Source: Opitutaceae bacterium TAV5 (GTDB lineage: Bacteria; Verrucomicrobiota; Verrucomicrobiia; Opitutales; Opitutaceae). From it: 64,000 nt of DNA. Positions 51,470-60,123 of the stretch are shown one piece after another; the stretch's first letter is position 1; the number at the start of each line of letters is the position of its first letter. Where the stretch lies: the NCBI GenBank assembly GCA_000242935.3, contig CP007053.1:6805001-6869000 (forward strand), given 5' to 3'. A program made the position numbers and the translations under genes. The notes beneath the pieces were generated by a model. It made no database searches, was not told where the DNA came from, and was given only the letters and a program-made list of their open reading frames with translations.

Positions 51470-53585
51470 AACAGAAGCCAGAGGACAGAGGCCAGAGGAC
51501 AGAGGCCGGAAGCCAGAAGCCGGAGAACGGAACCCGGGAGCAAAAATTTCGCCGCTTCATGCTCTTTTTCGGCCATCCGGCATCTGTATTCTGGCCTCTG
51601 TCCTCTGGCCTCTGGCTTCCGGCCTCTGTCTTCTCTCCGCCGCCGCCGACATGGCCACGGCCGACGCCGCGCTTCGCGACACCTTCACCCTCCAGGGAGT
51701 CACCGCCGTCCAGCCGCGCCGGCCCGACGGGGGATTCGACTGGGACTGGCGCGGCCCCCGCAACGATCCCGAATGGGCCTGGTTCTTCAACCGGCACCTC
51801 GTGTTCACCGACCTGCTCGCCGCGTATCAGCAGACCGGTGACGTCCGCTACCGCGACCGGATCCTCGTCACGCTGGATGACTGGATCGCGCAGCATCCCG
51901 CGCCCTCCGGCATCACCTTTTCCGCCGCGTGGCGGCCGCTCGAGGCCGCCCGCCGCGTCATGGAAAGCTGGATACCCATCTATGCTGCGCTCCGCGACGA
52001 TCCCGCCGCCTTCCCCCCGGAGCGCCGCGCCCGCTTCGTCGCCAGCATTCGCGATCACGCGCTCCACCTGCGCAATCACCACGCCTTTTCCGGCAACCAT
52101 CTCATCACCGAGATGCTCGCGCTCACGCGGCTCGGCCTCACCTTTTCCGACCTGCCCGACGCCGCCGGCTGGCGCAGCTACGCCCTCGACCGGCTCGCCC
52201 GCGCTTACGAGGACCAGGTTTACCCCGACGGCGCGCACAAGGAACTCTCTTCCCACTACCAGCGGGTCGTCGCGCTCAACTACCAGGAACTCCTCGATCT
52301 CCTCCGCGCCTCCGGCCAGGAGGAGGCCGTCCGCGAATGGGAGCCTCGCGTCCATCGCCTCTGGGACTATTTCGCCGCCATCATGAAGCCCGATGGCACC
52401 AATCCGCTCAACAACGACTCCGACACCGAATCCGTCGCCGCCCTCCTGCGCCAATACGCTCCCCATATCCGCATCCCGGAACAAACCGTCCGGCTGCCGT
52501 GGGCGGGCCAGGTGATTTTCCGCAGCCGTGCCGCCGCCGCGGCTGACGCGGCGGGAGTTCGGGGTTCAGGGTTCGGAGTTCAGGGTTCCGCCAACGCTGC
52601 CGCCGCCAATAACGCCAAACCCCGAACCCGGAACCCGAAACCGGCGGCGGCCACGCCGCCGCCGCTGCTTTACGCCTTTTTCGACACCGGTCCTCGCGGC
52701 ACCGATCACGATCATGCCGACTTCCTGCACGTCTCGCTCTCGGTCGGTGCCAGCGACTTCCTCGTCGATAACGGCCGTTACACCTACACCCCCGGCGCGT
52801 TTCGCGACTACTTCGCCGGGCCTTCCGGTCACAATGTCCTGCTCCTTGACGGACTCGGTCCGGATCAGGGACCGCGCGCCGTCACCGCCGCCGCTGATGC
52901 GGCGGGAGTTCAAGGTTCAGGGTTCAGGGTTCAAGGTTCAGACAGCCGCTTCCCCTCCCCTGCCGGCAACCCCAAACCCGAAACCCTGAACCCCGAACCG
53001 GCGGCATCAGCCGCCCCCGCCGTCGAAATCGCCTGGGGCGACACCACGTTTGCCTCCGCCTCCCGCCCGGCTTTCGCGGCCAATCCGCGCGCCGCCGACT
53101 GGCGACGCCTCGTCGCGCATGTGCCCGGCCGCGCATGGATCGTCGTCGACCGCGTCATCACGTTTTCCCCCGCCACGCTCACCACGCTCTGGCACTGGTC
53201 GCCCGAATGCACGGTGGAGCCCGTCCCCGGCCAGCCCGATTCGCTGATCGTCTCCCGCTCCTCCGCGACGCTCCATGTCCGGCATGCCGCCAGCCAGCCC
53301 GTGCCTGCCGACCGGCAACAGATCACCGCCCGCTCGCGCCCCTCGCCCCAAGGCTGGTACAGCCCGCGGTTCAACATGCTCGAACCGGCTTCCTGCACAC
53401 AACTCGACCAGGCGATCCGCGCACCTCTGGTCAACGTCTGGCTTTTTTCGCCCGCCGCCCTCCCCGGCGCCTCGATCCGCATCTCCGCCGATCACCGCAT
53501 CGTCGTGCAACTCGACCCAGCGACCAGCCTCACGCTCGATCCGGAAGCCCCCGGAAAATCGGCCGTGACAGGCACGATGCGCTGA
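51462..53585 (+). CDS. heparinase II/III-family polysaccharide lyase with repeat-derived insertions
   Basis: 707 residues if started at GTG 51462, which overlaps the end of the small membrane gene; the next in-frame ATG is 51651 (644 residues, no signal). The N-terminal helical toroid (about 75-340: FSAAWRPLEAARRVMESWIP, HHAFSGNHLITEMLAL, QVYPDGAHKELSSHYQ) is followed by the beta-sandwich with GPRGTDHDHADFLHVSL, typical of Heparinase_II_III enzymes that cleave uronic-acid polysaccharides. The signal-like ILASVLWPLASGLCLLSAAA and two inner stretches (GVRGSGFGVQGS; GVQGSGFRVQGS) are encoded by palindromic repeats. Confidence 0.8.
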   Translation: MNRTEARGQRPEDRGRKPEAGERNPGAKISPLHALFRPSGICILASVLWPLASGLCLLSAAADMATADAALRDTFTLQGVTAVQPRRPDGGFDWDWRGPRNDPEWAWFFNRHLVFTDLLAAYQQTGDVRYRDRILVTLDDWIAQHPAPSGITFSAAWRPLEAARRVMESWIPIYAALRDDPAAFPPERRARFVASIRDHALHLRNHHAFSGNHLITEMLALTRLGLTFSDLPDAAGWRSYALDRLARAYEDQVYPDGAHKELSSHYQRVVALNYQELLDLLRASGQEEAVREWEPRVHRLWDYFAAIMKPDGTNPLNNDSDTESVAALLRQYAPHIRIPEQTVRLPWAGQVIFRSRAAAAADAAGVRGSGFGVQGSANAAAANNAKPRTRNPKPAAATPPPLLYAFFDTGPRGTDHDHADFLHVSLSVGASDFLVDNGRYTYTPGAFRDYFAGPSGHNVLLLDGLGPDQGPRAVTAAADAAGVQGSGFRVQGSDSRFPSPAGNPKPETLNPEPAASAAPAVEIAWGDTTFASASRPAFAANPRAADWRRLVAHVPGRAWIVVDRVITFSPATLTTLWHWSPECTVEPVPGQPDSLIVSRSSATLHVRHAASQPVPADRQQITARSRPSPQGWYSPRFNMLEPASCTQLDQAIRAPLVNVWLFSPAALPGASIRISADHRIVVQLDPATSLTLDPEAPGKSAVTGTMR
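51473..51634. repeat. CAGAGGC-word palindrome forming the heparinase N-terminus
   Basis: Left arm of AGAAGCCAGAGGACAGAGGC words, right arm of GGCCTCTGTCCTCTGGCCTC words, about 50 bp each with about 65 bp between. The right arm encodes the hydrophobic signal-like segment of the heparinase. Confidence 0.88.
52549..52651. repeat. GTTCAGG-word palindrome inside the heparinase gene, copy 1
   Basis: GCGGGAGTTCGGGGTTCAGG with further GTTCGG/GTTCAGG words faces AACCCCGAACCCGGAACCCG. The element is in frame, giving a Gly/Ser-rich then Lys/Pro/Arg-rich insertion between the two domains. Confidence 0.88.
52889..53014. repeat. GTTCAGG-word palindrome inside the heparinase gene, copy 2
   Basis: Bounded by GCTGATGCGGCGGGAGTTC and CCGAACCGGCGGCATCAGC, which are themselves inverted; the arms are GTTCAGG and CCCTGAACC words. 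It is in frame and interrupts the beta-sandwich domain about 100 residues after copy 1. Confidence 0.88.
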
Positions 53586-53751
53586 ATCGCCGGCCCTTCC
53601 GTTTCCCTCTCCCGGCCAGGCGTTCCCTGTTTTTCATGCCTCGCGCCGCACTTCCCCCTTGCACCCGCCCGCCCGCGGGAGTTCAAACCCCGTTCAACCA
53701 CCCGGACTCTTTTTCAGATTTTTTCAGACGATCCAGTCCGCCAATCCATCC

Positions 53752-54558
53752 ATGGGCATGCGATTCCAGATTCTCGGCAGCGGCAGTGCGGGCAATTGCG
53801 CCCTGCTCCTCACCGACCATGCCCGCATCCTGGTCGACGCCGGTTTCTCCGCCCGCCGCCTGAACCAGCTCATCCGCGAAGCCGGCGCCGACCTCTCGCA
53901 AATCGACGCGGTCTTCATCACCCACGAACACAGCGACCACGTCGCCGGCATCGAGGGCCTGAAACGTTATCCGCACATCGAACTCTTCGCCAACGCCGGC
54001 ACCGCCCGCGCCGTACAAAACAAACTCGAGTACCGCCCGCGCTGGCGCATCTTCGAAACCGGCGCCCGCTTCACCTTTCGCGATCTGGAAATCGAAAGTT
54101 TCCACATCCCGCACGATGCCCAGGAACCCGTCGGCTATACGTTTACCCACGGACAAGGCCGCGAGGGCGACCTGTTTTCGTCTCCCCGCCGCATCGCCTG
54201 GCTCAGCGACATGGGCCACGCGCCCGACCATATCCGCGAGCGTATCCGCGAAGCCGACGCCGTCGTCATGGAATCCAATCATTGTCCGCGCCTCCTCGAA
54301 GCCGACCATCGCCGCCCCTGGTCCACCAAGCAACGCATTGCCGGCCGGCACGGACACCTGTCCAACGAGCTCGCCTGTGAATTGCTCGCGAGCGTCGCGA
54401 GCCCGCGCTGGCAACACATCGTGCTCACACATCTCAGCCGCGATTGCAACACACTCGACGCCGTCGAGCAGACCTTCGCCACGCTGCGCGCCCGGCTCAC
54501 CTGCCAGTTCGCCATCGTCCCGCCGGGCGGGGGCACCGCTCTCGTCGAATTGCGGTGA
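53752..54558 (+). CDS. WalJ/YycJ-type metallo-beta-lactamase-fold hydrolase
   Basis: 268 residues from ATG 53752 (ATG 53758 is equally possible and gives the usual MRFQILGSGSAGN start). The metal site is THEHSDHVAGIEGL; SDMGHAPDHI and VMESNHCPRLL supply further ligands, and IVLTHLSRDCN ends the fold. Related proteins are nucleases or processing enzymes linked to cell-wall and DNA maintenance. Isolated between the heparinase and pyruvate kinase genes. Confidence 0.85.
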   Translation: MGMRFQILGSGSAGNCALLLTDHARILVDAGFSARRLNQLIREAGADLSQIDAVFITHEHSDHVAGIEGLKRYPHIELFANAGTARAVQNKLEYRPRWRIFETGARFTFRDLEIESFHIPHDAQEPVGYTFTHGQGREGDLFSSPRRIAWLSDMGHAPDHIRERIREADAVVMESNHCPRLLEADHRRPWSTKQRIAGRHGHLSNELACELLASVASPRWQHIVLTHLSRDCNTLDAVEQTFATLRARLTCQFAIVPPGGGTALVELR

Positions 54559-54571
54559 CGGAATCCGTGAC

Positions 54572-54722
54572 GGAGCGGCGGCATTCCTGCCGCTGCGACG
54601 AGGCGCAATGGCGCCTCGCCCCGCGGGCCGAAGACCTGACGAGGGTATTCCACACCGCGCCAGGCCTTCCGGTTTTCGCGTACTCCGTCCGAAAAATGCA
54701 GCGGCAGGAATGCCGCCGCTCC
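54572..54722. repeat. GGAGCGGCGG-family cloverleaf palindrome
   Basis: GGAGCGGCGGCATTCCTGCC at the left and GGCAGGAATGCCGCCGCTCC at the right are exact inverses. Inside sit GAGGCGCAATGGCGCCTC and other small hairpins. A sister element is at 61203-61315. The gap 54559-54822 has no gene. Confidence 0.9.
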
Positions 54723-54822
54723 CTATTTTCGCCTTCGCGCTGGCATCCTGCCTGCTCGTGACCAGGTTTTCCCGTTCCGCCACATTCCAGTCATCCAGGC
54801 CATCGGCCTCGCACACCTTTTT

Positions 54823-56268
54823 ATGCTACGTCCGCACGACACGCCCATCCGCCGCACCAAGATCGTTTTCACGCTCGGTCCCGCCACCGAGTCCGAGCCG
54901 ATGCTCGAAAAGCTCATTCTTGCCGGCGCCGATGTCGCCCGCCTCAACATGGCCCACGCCAACCACGAGTGGACCCGCTCCATCATCCGCCGCATCCGCG
55001 CCGTGTCGGCGCGCGTCGGTCGTGACATTGCGATCATGATGGACATCAAGGGTCCCGAGATCCGCACTGGCGACGTCTCCGCCCCCATCGAGCTCAAGGC
55101 CGGCGAGATCTTCGATTTCACCATCCGCCCCGGCGCCACCCACGCCGACTCCGAAGAAATCCGCTCGGTGGACATCAATTACAAGGACCTCGTCAACGAC
55201 GTGCGCGTGGGCGACACCGTGCTCGTCGACAACGGCCTCATCCGCCTCGAAGTCCTCGAAAAACAGTACAACCGCATCCGCTGCCGCGTGCTCATTCCCG
55301 GCGAGCTGAAATCCCGCCGCCACATCAACCTCCCCGGCGTCAAGGTCAACCTCCCCTCGCTCACCGAAAAGGACAAGGCCGACCTTCTCGTCGGCATCGC
55401 GGAAGGTCTCGACTTCGTCGCGCTCTCTTTCGCCCGCGAGGCCGCCGACATCGAGTTGCTGCGCGAGTTTCTCCACGCCCACCGCTCCGGCGCGCGCATC
55501 ATCGCCAAGATCGAGGACCAGTCCGCGATCGTCAACCTGGAGGAAATCGTCCGCGCCACCGACTCGCTGATGGTGGCGCGCGGCGACCTCGGCATCGAAT
55601 GCCCGTTCGAGGAGCTGCCCGTCATCCAGCGCCGCGCCGTGCGCATGTGTTTCGACTACGGCAAACCCGTCGTCATCGCCACGCACATGCTCGAATCGAT
55701 GATCAGCTCGCCGATGCCCACCCGCGCCGAGATCACCGACGTGGCCAACGCCATCTACGAAAAAGCTGATTGCGTGATGCTCTCCGGCGAGACGACCATC
55801 GGCCGCTATCCTGTCGAATGCGTGGAGATTCTCGACAAGATCGCCCGCCGCATCGAATCCGAAGGCCCCTTCGACCTGCTTGATCCCGTCAGCGTCGAGG
55901 GCGACAAGATGCGCCTCGTGCAATCCGCCGCCCACCTCGCCCACGAGTTTCTCGACAGCCCGACGGCGATCCTCACCTTCACGCGCCGCGGTTACATGGC
56001 GGCGGGCCTTGCCGCGATGCGCCCGGCGCGCGCGCCGATTTACGCGATGACCAACTCGCCGGAAACCTTCCGCCACATGCGCCTCATGCGCGGCGTGGAG
56101 CCCTTCATGCTCGCGCTGGAAAGCGATCCCAACGAGACGATCGACAACGCGATCAAACTCCTCACGACGCGCGGCTGCGTGCGCCCCGGCGACAAGCTGA
56201 TCGTCGTCACCGACATCCTCTCGCACGATCGTCTCGTGGACAGCATCCAGCTCCGCACCGTGCGGTGA
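54823..56268 (+). CDS. pyk: pyruvate kinase, divergent at the potassium site
   Basis: 481 residues. Lys229 and Glu231 (AKIED), Asp255 (ARGDLGIE) and Thr287 (IATHMLESM) match the catalytic set, and the C-terminal allosteric domain is present. The usual NFSHG reads NMAHA (Asn42, Ala44) and DTKGPEIR reads DIKGPEIR (Asp74, Ile75), so two of the four potassium ligands of classical enzymes (Ser, Thr) are replaced. It makes pyruvate and ATP from PEP at the end of glycolysis. Monocistronic. Confidence 0.93.
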   Translation: MLRPHDTPIRRTKIVFTLGPATESEPMLEKLILAGADVARLNMAHANHEWTRSIIRRIRAVSARVGRDIAIMMDIKGPEIRTGDVSAPIELKAGEIFDFTIRPGATHADSEEIRSVDINYKDLVNDVRVGDTVLVDNGLIRLEVLEKQYNRIRCRVLIPGELKSRRHINLPGVKVNLPSLTEKDKADLLVGIAEGLDFVALSFAREAADIELLREFLHAHRSGARIIAKIEDQSAIVNLEEIVRATDSLMVARGDLGIECPFEELPVIQRRAVRMCFDYGKPVVIATHMLESMISSPMPTRAEITDVANAIYEKADCVMLSGETTIGRYPVECVEILDKIARRIESEGPFDLLDPVSVEGDKMRLVQSAAHLAHEFLDSPTAILTFTRRGYMAAGLAAMRPARAPIYAMTNSPETFRHMRLMRGVEPFMLALESDPNETIDNAIKLLTTRGCVRPGDKLIVVTDILSHDRLVDSIQLRTVR

Positions 56269-56365
56269 AGGGTCGGACGAAATCGAGATCCGCAACGGCG
56301 GCGCCGGGAGACTGCGCACAGACACGCCCGGATGGCACGATTCCGGCTCACCGGTAAACGGCACC

Positions 56366-56746
56366 ATGACTCTCCCTCGTCACCGGCACGTCCACCGCCT
56401 CTTCGTTTACGGCACCCTCATGCGCGGCGAATCGAACCACCGCCTGATGGCCGGCCATCGTTTCGTGACCCGCGCCCGCACGCTGGCCCGCTACCGGCTC
56501 TACAACCTCGGCGATTATCCCGGCATGGTCGAGGACCCGGTCAACCCGCTCTCCGTCGAAGGCGAGATATGGGAAGTGGATGCGGCCGGACTCGCCGCGC
56601 TCGATGCCTTCGAAGGGGTGGCCGAAGCCCTCTATGCCCGCGTGCCCGTCCCGCTCGCCCCTCCGCATGCGGACCTCGCGGTCGACGGTTACCTGTACCT
56701 GCGCCCCGTCACCGGAGCCGCGGACATCGGCGGGCGGTGGCGATGA
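56366..56746 (+). CDS. gamma-glutamylcyclotransferase-like (YtfP/AIG2) protein
   Basis: 126 residues. The cyclotransferase core is HRLFVYGTLMRGESNHRLM (the YGxLxxG motif), LYNLGDYPGMVED and VEGEIWEVDAAGLAALDAFEGV with the catalytic Glu. Family members cleave gamma-glutamyl amines or peptides to 5-oxoproline. Substrate unknown. Confidence 0.87.
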   Translation: MTLPRHRHVHRLFVYGTLMRGESNHRLMAGHRFVTRARTLARYRLYNLGDYPGMVEDPVNPLSVEGEIWEVDAAGLAALDAFEGVAEALYARVPVPLAPPHADLAVDGYLYLRPVTGAADIGGRWR

Positions 56747-56753
56747 GCCGGAT

Positions 56754-56871
56754 GAAAAGCTGAAATGCTGAAAGCTGAAACACTGAAACAAAACCGGCGG
56801 CGGCGAGGACGCGCTCTCATTGCCGAAGCTCTGTTTTTCAGCTTTTCAGTTTTCAGCATTTCAGCTTTTCC
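56754..56871. repeat. CTGAAA-word palindrome between convergent genes
   Basis: Left arm GAAAAGCTGAAATGCTGAAA, then GCTGAAAC words; right arm TTTTCAGCTTTTCAGTTTTC, then AGCATTTCAGC. It fills the gap between the gamma-glutamylcyclotransferase gene and tolB. Confidence 0.9.
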
Positions 56872-56877
56872 GAAGCG

Positions 56878-58098
56878 TCACGGCCGCCACACGCTCGCCT
56901 GCGAGCACTGGCCGAGGGCGGGCAACGACACCCGCGTGGACCGCCCGGTTTCCGTGTCGAGAATGCGAAGCTCGCGCTGGTTGGCCGAACGCTGGGTGTA
57001 CACCAGATGCCGCCCGTCCGGCAACCACGACGGCTCGATCGCATCCATCGGCGCACGCGAGACGACCTTCGCCTGGCCCGTCTTCAGATCGAACACCGCC
57101 ACCTGAAAACCCCGGTTCTGCGCCACGGTGAAAGCGATCTTGTTTGGATCGGCCGTGCTCCAGTCGGGCTCGGCGCAATAACCGCTGATGGCCGTCGGCA
57201 CCCGCGAGGCCGAGCCTCCGCCGACCGGCATCGTGAAGAGCTTCAGGCCCCCCGCCACATCGGAGGCGAAGATGATCTTCGAACCGTCCGGCGAAAAACA
57301 GGGCGACGCTTCTACCGAAGGCATGCGGGTGATCCGGCGGATGCCCCGCGCCTGGGCATCGGCGATGTAGATTTCCGGGTTTCCCTCGCCGGAAAGCACC
57401 ATGGCCATCCGGCTCCCGTCCGGGCTGAAACGCGCGCCGGTGTTGGTGCCGCGCAGTCCCACCAGGCGTGTGCGCTGCATCGTCCGCAGGTCGATCTGGA
57501 AAATCTCGGGCGAGCCCATGCGGTAATAACCGGTGTAGACGATCCGCGAACCGTCCGGCGACCAGCGCGGCGTCAGGGCGAGCGAGTTGTCATGCGTCAT
57601 CTGCCGGATTTCGCCGGCAAAAAGATCGCTGGTGTAGATCTCGTGCTTGCCTCCCGATTCCCGGACAAACGCGAGTCGCGACGTGAAGTACCCGTTGAGG
57701 CCGGTCGTCGCCTTGACCGCCAGATCGGCGGCGGCGAGCAACGCGTTGCGCTGACTCGAGCCCGACACCGTTTGCGAAAGCACCGCCGCGCCCGATCCCG
57801 CCCGCGTCACGCTGACCTGCACCTCGCTCGCCCCGACCGGCGTGAACCGGATGTCGTGGCTCTGGTTGGCCGCCACCCGGCGGAAACGCCCGTGCGAATC
57901 GAAGGCGATCTTCGCCAGGTTATCGAGCTCCGCCGTGGTCGCGGACACACTCACCGAAATCGCGTCGGACGCATACGGGATGTCCACCACGATGTTGCGC
58001 TGCGGCTGCGCCGTCAGCGTGCCCGCCGCAAAGGCAGCAACGACGGCAAAAGCGGTGATCGGGAGGAATTTTTTGAAAAAACGGGAAAGGGCTTTCAT
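56878..58098 (-). CDS. tolB: TolB-like periplasmic beta-propeller protein
   Basis: 406 residues from ATG 58098, with signal peptide (ALSRFFKKFLPITAFAVVAAFAAGTLTAQ). The N-terminal domain (about 35-150) is followed by six PD40 propeller blades (TPRWSPDGSRIVYTGYY, GARFSPDGSRMAMVLSG, SPCFSPDGSKIIFASD, PSWLPDGRHLVYTQ). TolB works with Tol-Pal to maintain the outer membrane. No other tol genes are adjacent in the window. Confidence 0.92.
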   Translation of the reverse strand: MKALSRFFKKFLPITAFAVVAAFAAGTLTAQPQRNIVVDIPYASDAISVSVSATTAELDNLAKIAFDSHGRFRRVAANQSHDIRFTPVGASEVQVSVTRAGSGAAVLSQTVSGSSQRNALLAAADLAVKATTGLNGYFTSRLAFVRESGGKHEIYTSDLFAGEIRQMTHDNSLALTPRWSPDGSRIVYTGYYRMGSPEIFQIDLRTMQRTRLVGLRGTNTGARFSPDGSRMAMVLSGEGNPEIYIADAQARGIRRITRMPSVEASPCFSPDGSKIIFASDVAGGLKLFTMPVGGGSASRVPTAISGYCAEPDWSTADPNKIAFTVAQNRGFQVAVFDLKTGQAKVVSRAPMDAIEPSWLPDGRHLVYTQRSANQRELRILDTETGRSTRVSLPALGQCSQASVWRP

Positions 58099-58197
58099 GA
58101 AGTGCTGAGTAAGGAAGGGCATTTCTATTTACAGGGAATCGCCAGCAAACAACGTCAAACGCTCGCACTTTTATTGCCGATCCACCATTTTCGCCCA

Positions 58198-59304
58198 GTG
58201 ACACCCGACGCCCTCAAGGAACATCTCAAACAGGTCAAATATCCCGGCTTCAGCCGCGACATCGTGTCGTTCGGCCTGGTGCGCGCCGCCGCGCTCGTCG
58301 ACGGCACCGCCAAGGTCTCGATCGCCCTGACCACCTCCGACCCGAAAGTGCCGCTCCACATCAGGACCGAAGTCGAAAAATGCCTGCGCGCCCTCCCCGA
58401 CGTGCGCGACGTGATCATCGACGTGGCCGTCACCCCCGTGCGCACACCGCCTCCCGCCGCGCAAGGCGGCAATCTCGCGGGCAACACCGGCGCCGCCGGT
58501 GGCGCTTCCGCCATCAAACACGCCGTGGCCATCGCCTCCGGCAAGGGCGGCGTCGGCAAAAGCACCTTTGCCGTCAACCTCGCCTGCGCGGCCGCCCGCC
58601 TGCTCGCGCAGCGCGGACGCCCCGGCCGCGTCGGCCTGATGGATTGCGACATCTACGGCCCGAGCGTCCCGCTCATGATCGGCATCGAGGGACGCCCGCT
58701 GATCGAGGGCGACAACCTCCTCATCCCGCTCGAGAATCACGGCGTGAAAGTCATGAGCATGGGTTTCCTCATCGACGACAACACGCCCGTCGTCTGGCGC
58801 GGCCCCATGATCATGAAGACCGTCCAGCAATTCGTGCAAAACGTGAAATGGGGCGAGCTCGACCTGCTGCTCGTCGATCTGCCGCCCGGCACCGGCGACG
58901 CGCAACTCTCGCTTGTGCAAACACTCCCGCTCGACGGCGCCGTGCTCGTGACCACGCCGCAGATCGCCGCCACCCACATCGCGCGCAAGGGCGGCCTCAT
59001 GTTCCGGAAGGTCAATGTCCCCCTCCTCGGCGTCGTGGAAAACATGAGCGGCTTCGTCGATCCCGCCGGGCAGCGGCACGCCATCTTCGGCGAAGGCGGC
59101 GGTGCGGCCACGGCCGAGGCGCTCGGCACCGCGCTCCTCGGCGAAGTTCCCCTCCTCCCCGAGATCCGCGCCGGCGGCGATGCCGGCACGCCCGCCGCCG
59201 CGACGGCACCCGATTCGCCGGCCGGGCGGGCCTTCACCGAAATCGCCGAAGCGCTGCTCGCTCTCCTCGACCGCAAATCCGGAAAACCGCCGGAAGCCGA
59301 CTGA
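58198..59304 (+). CDS. mrp: Mrp/ApbC-type iron-sulfur carrier ATPase
   Basis: 368 residues from GTG 58198. The N-terminal DUF59/MIP18-like domain (TPDALKEHLKQVKYPGFSRD, VSIALTTSDP) precedes the deviant Walker A IASGKGGVGKSTFAVNLA, DCDIYGPSVPLM, PPGTGDAQLSL and VVENMSGFV. The usual CxxC in the latter region is absent here (FVDPAGQRHAIFGEGGG). It carries Fe-S clusters to apoproteins. A second DUF59 protein is encoded just downstream. Confidence 0.92.
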   Translation: MTPDALKEHLKQVKYPGFSRDIVSFGLVRAAALVDGTAKVSIALTTSDPKVPLHIRTEVEKCLRALPDVRDVIIDVAVTPVRTPPPAAQGGNLAGNTGAAGGASAIKHAVAIASGKGGVGKSTFAVNLACAAARLLAQRGRPGRVGLMDCDIYGPSVPLMIGIEGRPLIEGDNLLIPLENHGVKVMSMGFLIDDNTPVVWRGPMIMKTVQQFVQNVKWGELDLLLVDLPPGTGDAQLSLVQTLPLDGAVLVTTPQIAATHIARKGGLMFRKVNVPLLGVVENMSGFVDPAGQRHAIFGEGGGAATAEALGTALLGEVPLLPEIRAGGDAGTPAAATAPDSPAGRAFTEIAEALLALLDRKSGKPPEAD

Positions 59305-59431
59305 TGCGGCCCGGATGCCTTGCGTAGCGACAGGAATACCATCCCGCCCTGTCATGATCAATTTCACTACGTGCCCCCCTGGCATTGACACTCTCCGGCG
59401 CCCCTCTAACTTCCCTCGCTAAACGACCACC

Positions 59432-59746
59432 ATGGGGCCCACCAAAGAAGACGTTTATTCTGCTCTCCGCACCTGCCAGGACCCCGAAATTCCAGTCAAC
59501 ATCGTTGATCTGGGGCTCGTTTATTCCGTCGATCTGGCACCTTCCGCCGAAGGGGCCGTCGCTTCCGTAAAAATGACGCTGACATCAACCGGTTGTCCGA
59601 TGTCCAATGCCATTGCCGGCGAGGTTCACAAAAAGCTCCTCCAGGTGCCCGGCATACGACAGGCCAGCGTCGAGATTGTCTGGGAGCCGCAATGGCGGCC
59701 GGAAATGATCACGGAAGAGGGTCGTCGCAATCTCAACCTTGTCTAA
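59432..59746 (+). CDS. SufT-like DUF59/MIP18 iron-sulfur assembly protein
   Basis: 104 residues. Motifs DPEIPVNIVDLGLVYSVDL, LTSTGCPMSNAI and PEMITEEGRRNLNL are those of SufT/PaaD-type proteins, with the conserved Cys in TGCPM. Encoded 127 bases downstream of mrp, which supports a role in Fe-S cluster maturation. Confidence 0.9.
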   Translation: MGPTKEDVYSALRTCQDPEIPVNIVDLGLVYSVDLAPSAEGAVASVKMTLTSTGCPMSNAIAGEVHKKLLQVPGIRQASVEIVWEPQWRPEMITEEGRRNLNLV

Positions 59747-59774
59747 CCTGCTTCCTCTTCCAGTCGTGCTCGCT

Positions 59775-60062
59775 ATGGCCAGTCCTTTCCCTTCGGAGTC
59801 CGATTCTTCCTCCCGTGAGTTCGTCAAGAAATCGAGTCTTTACCAGGAATTCCTGGCCGAGCGGGAAGAGATCCTGAAGCACAAGTGGCTGGAGTCCGAG
59901 CGACTCGGGTACGACATCGGTTTCGAGCGCGCCCTGCTCGACTGGATCCGCAAACACCGCGAAAGCTGGCGCGCCTCCCGCCGCACCCGCCAGCAACCTC
60001 CCGCCGACAGCAACGGCCCCGCCAGAAAACAGGAAGAGCGGACGGACAACAACCGGCGGTGA
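59775..60062 (+). CDS. conserved small hypothetical protein
   Basis: 95 residues from ATG 59775 (59739 is an alternative). A helical core (SSLYQEFLAEREEILKHKWL, ESERLGYDIGFERALLDWIR, KHRESWRASRR) is followed by a Pro/Asn/Lys-rich tail. I recognise the look of a small helical domain found beside the next gene's family but cannot name it. It lies 29 bases after the SufT-like gene, likely in one transcript. Confidence 0.65.
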   Translation: MASPFPSESDSSSREFVKKSSLYQEFLAEREEILKHKWLESERLGYDIGFERALLDWIRKHRESWRASRRTRQQPPADSNGPARKQEERTDNNRR

Positions 60063-60123
60063 CCGTGCCTCCGCTGCTTCGGGCGTTGCCAGCGCCCGCC
60101 GCGCTGCCACGCTTCCCGGGTTC

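Noticed and set aside
51559-52386. Alternative heparinase start at ATG 51559 with its own signal-like sequence
   Set aside because: That frame is +1 to the lyase and soon becomes Ser/Pro/Arg shadow; it would need a frameshift.
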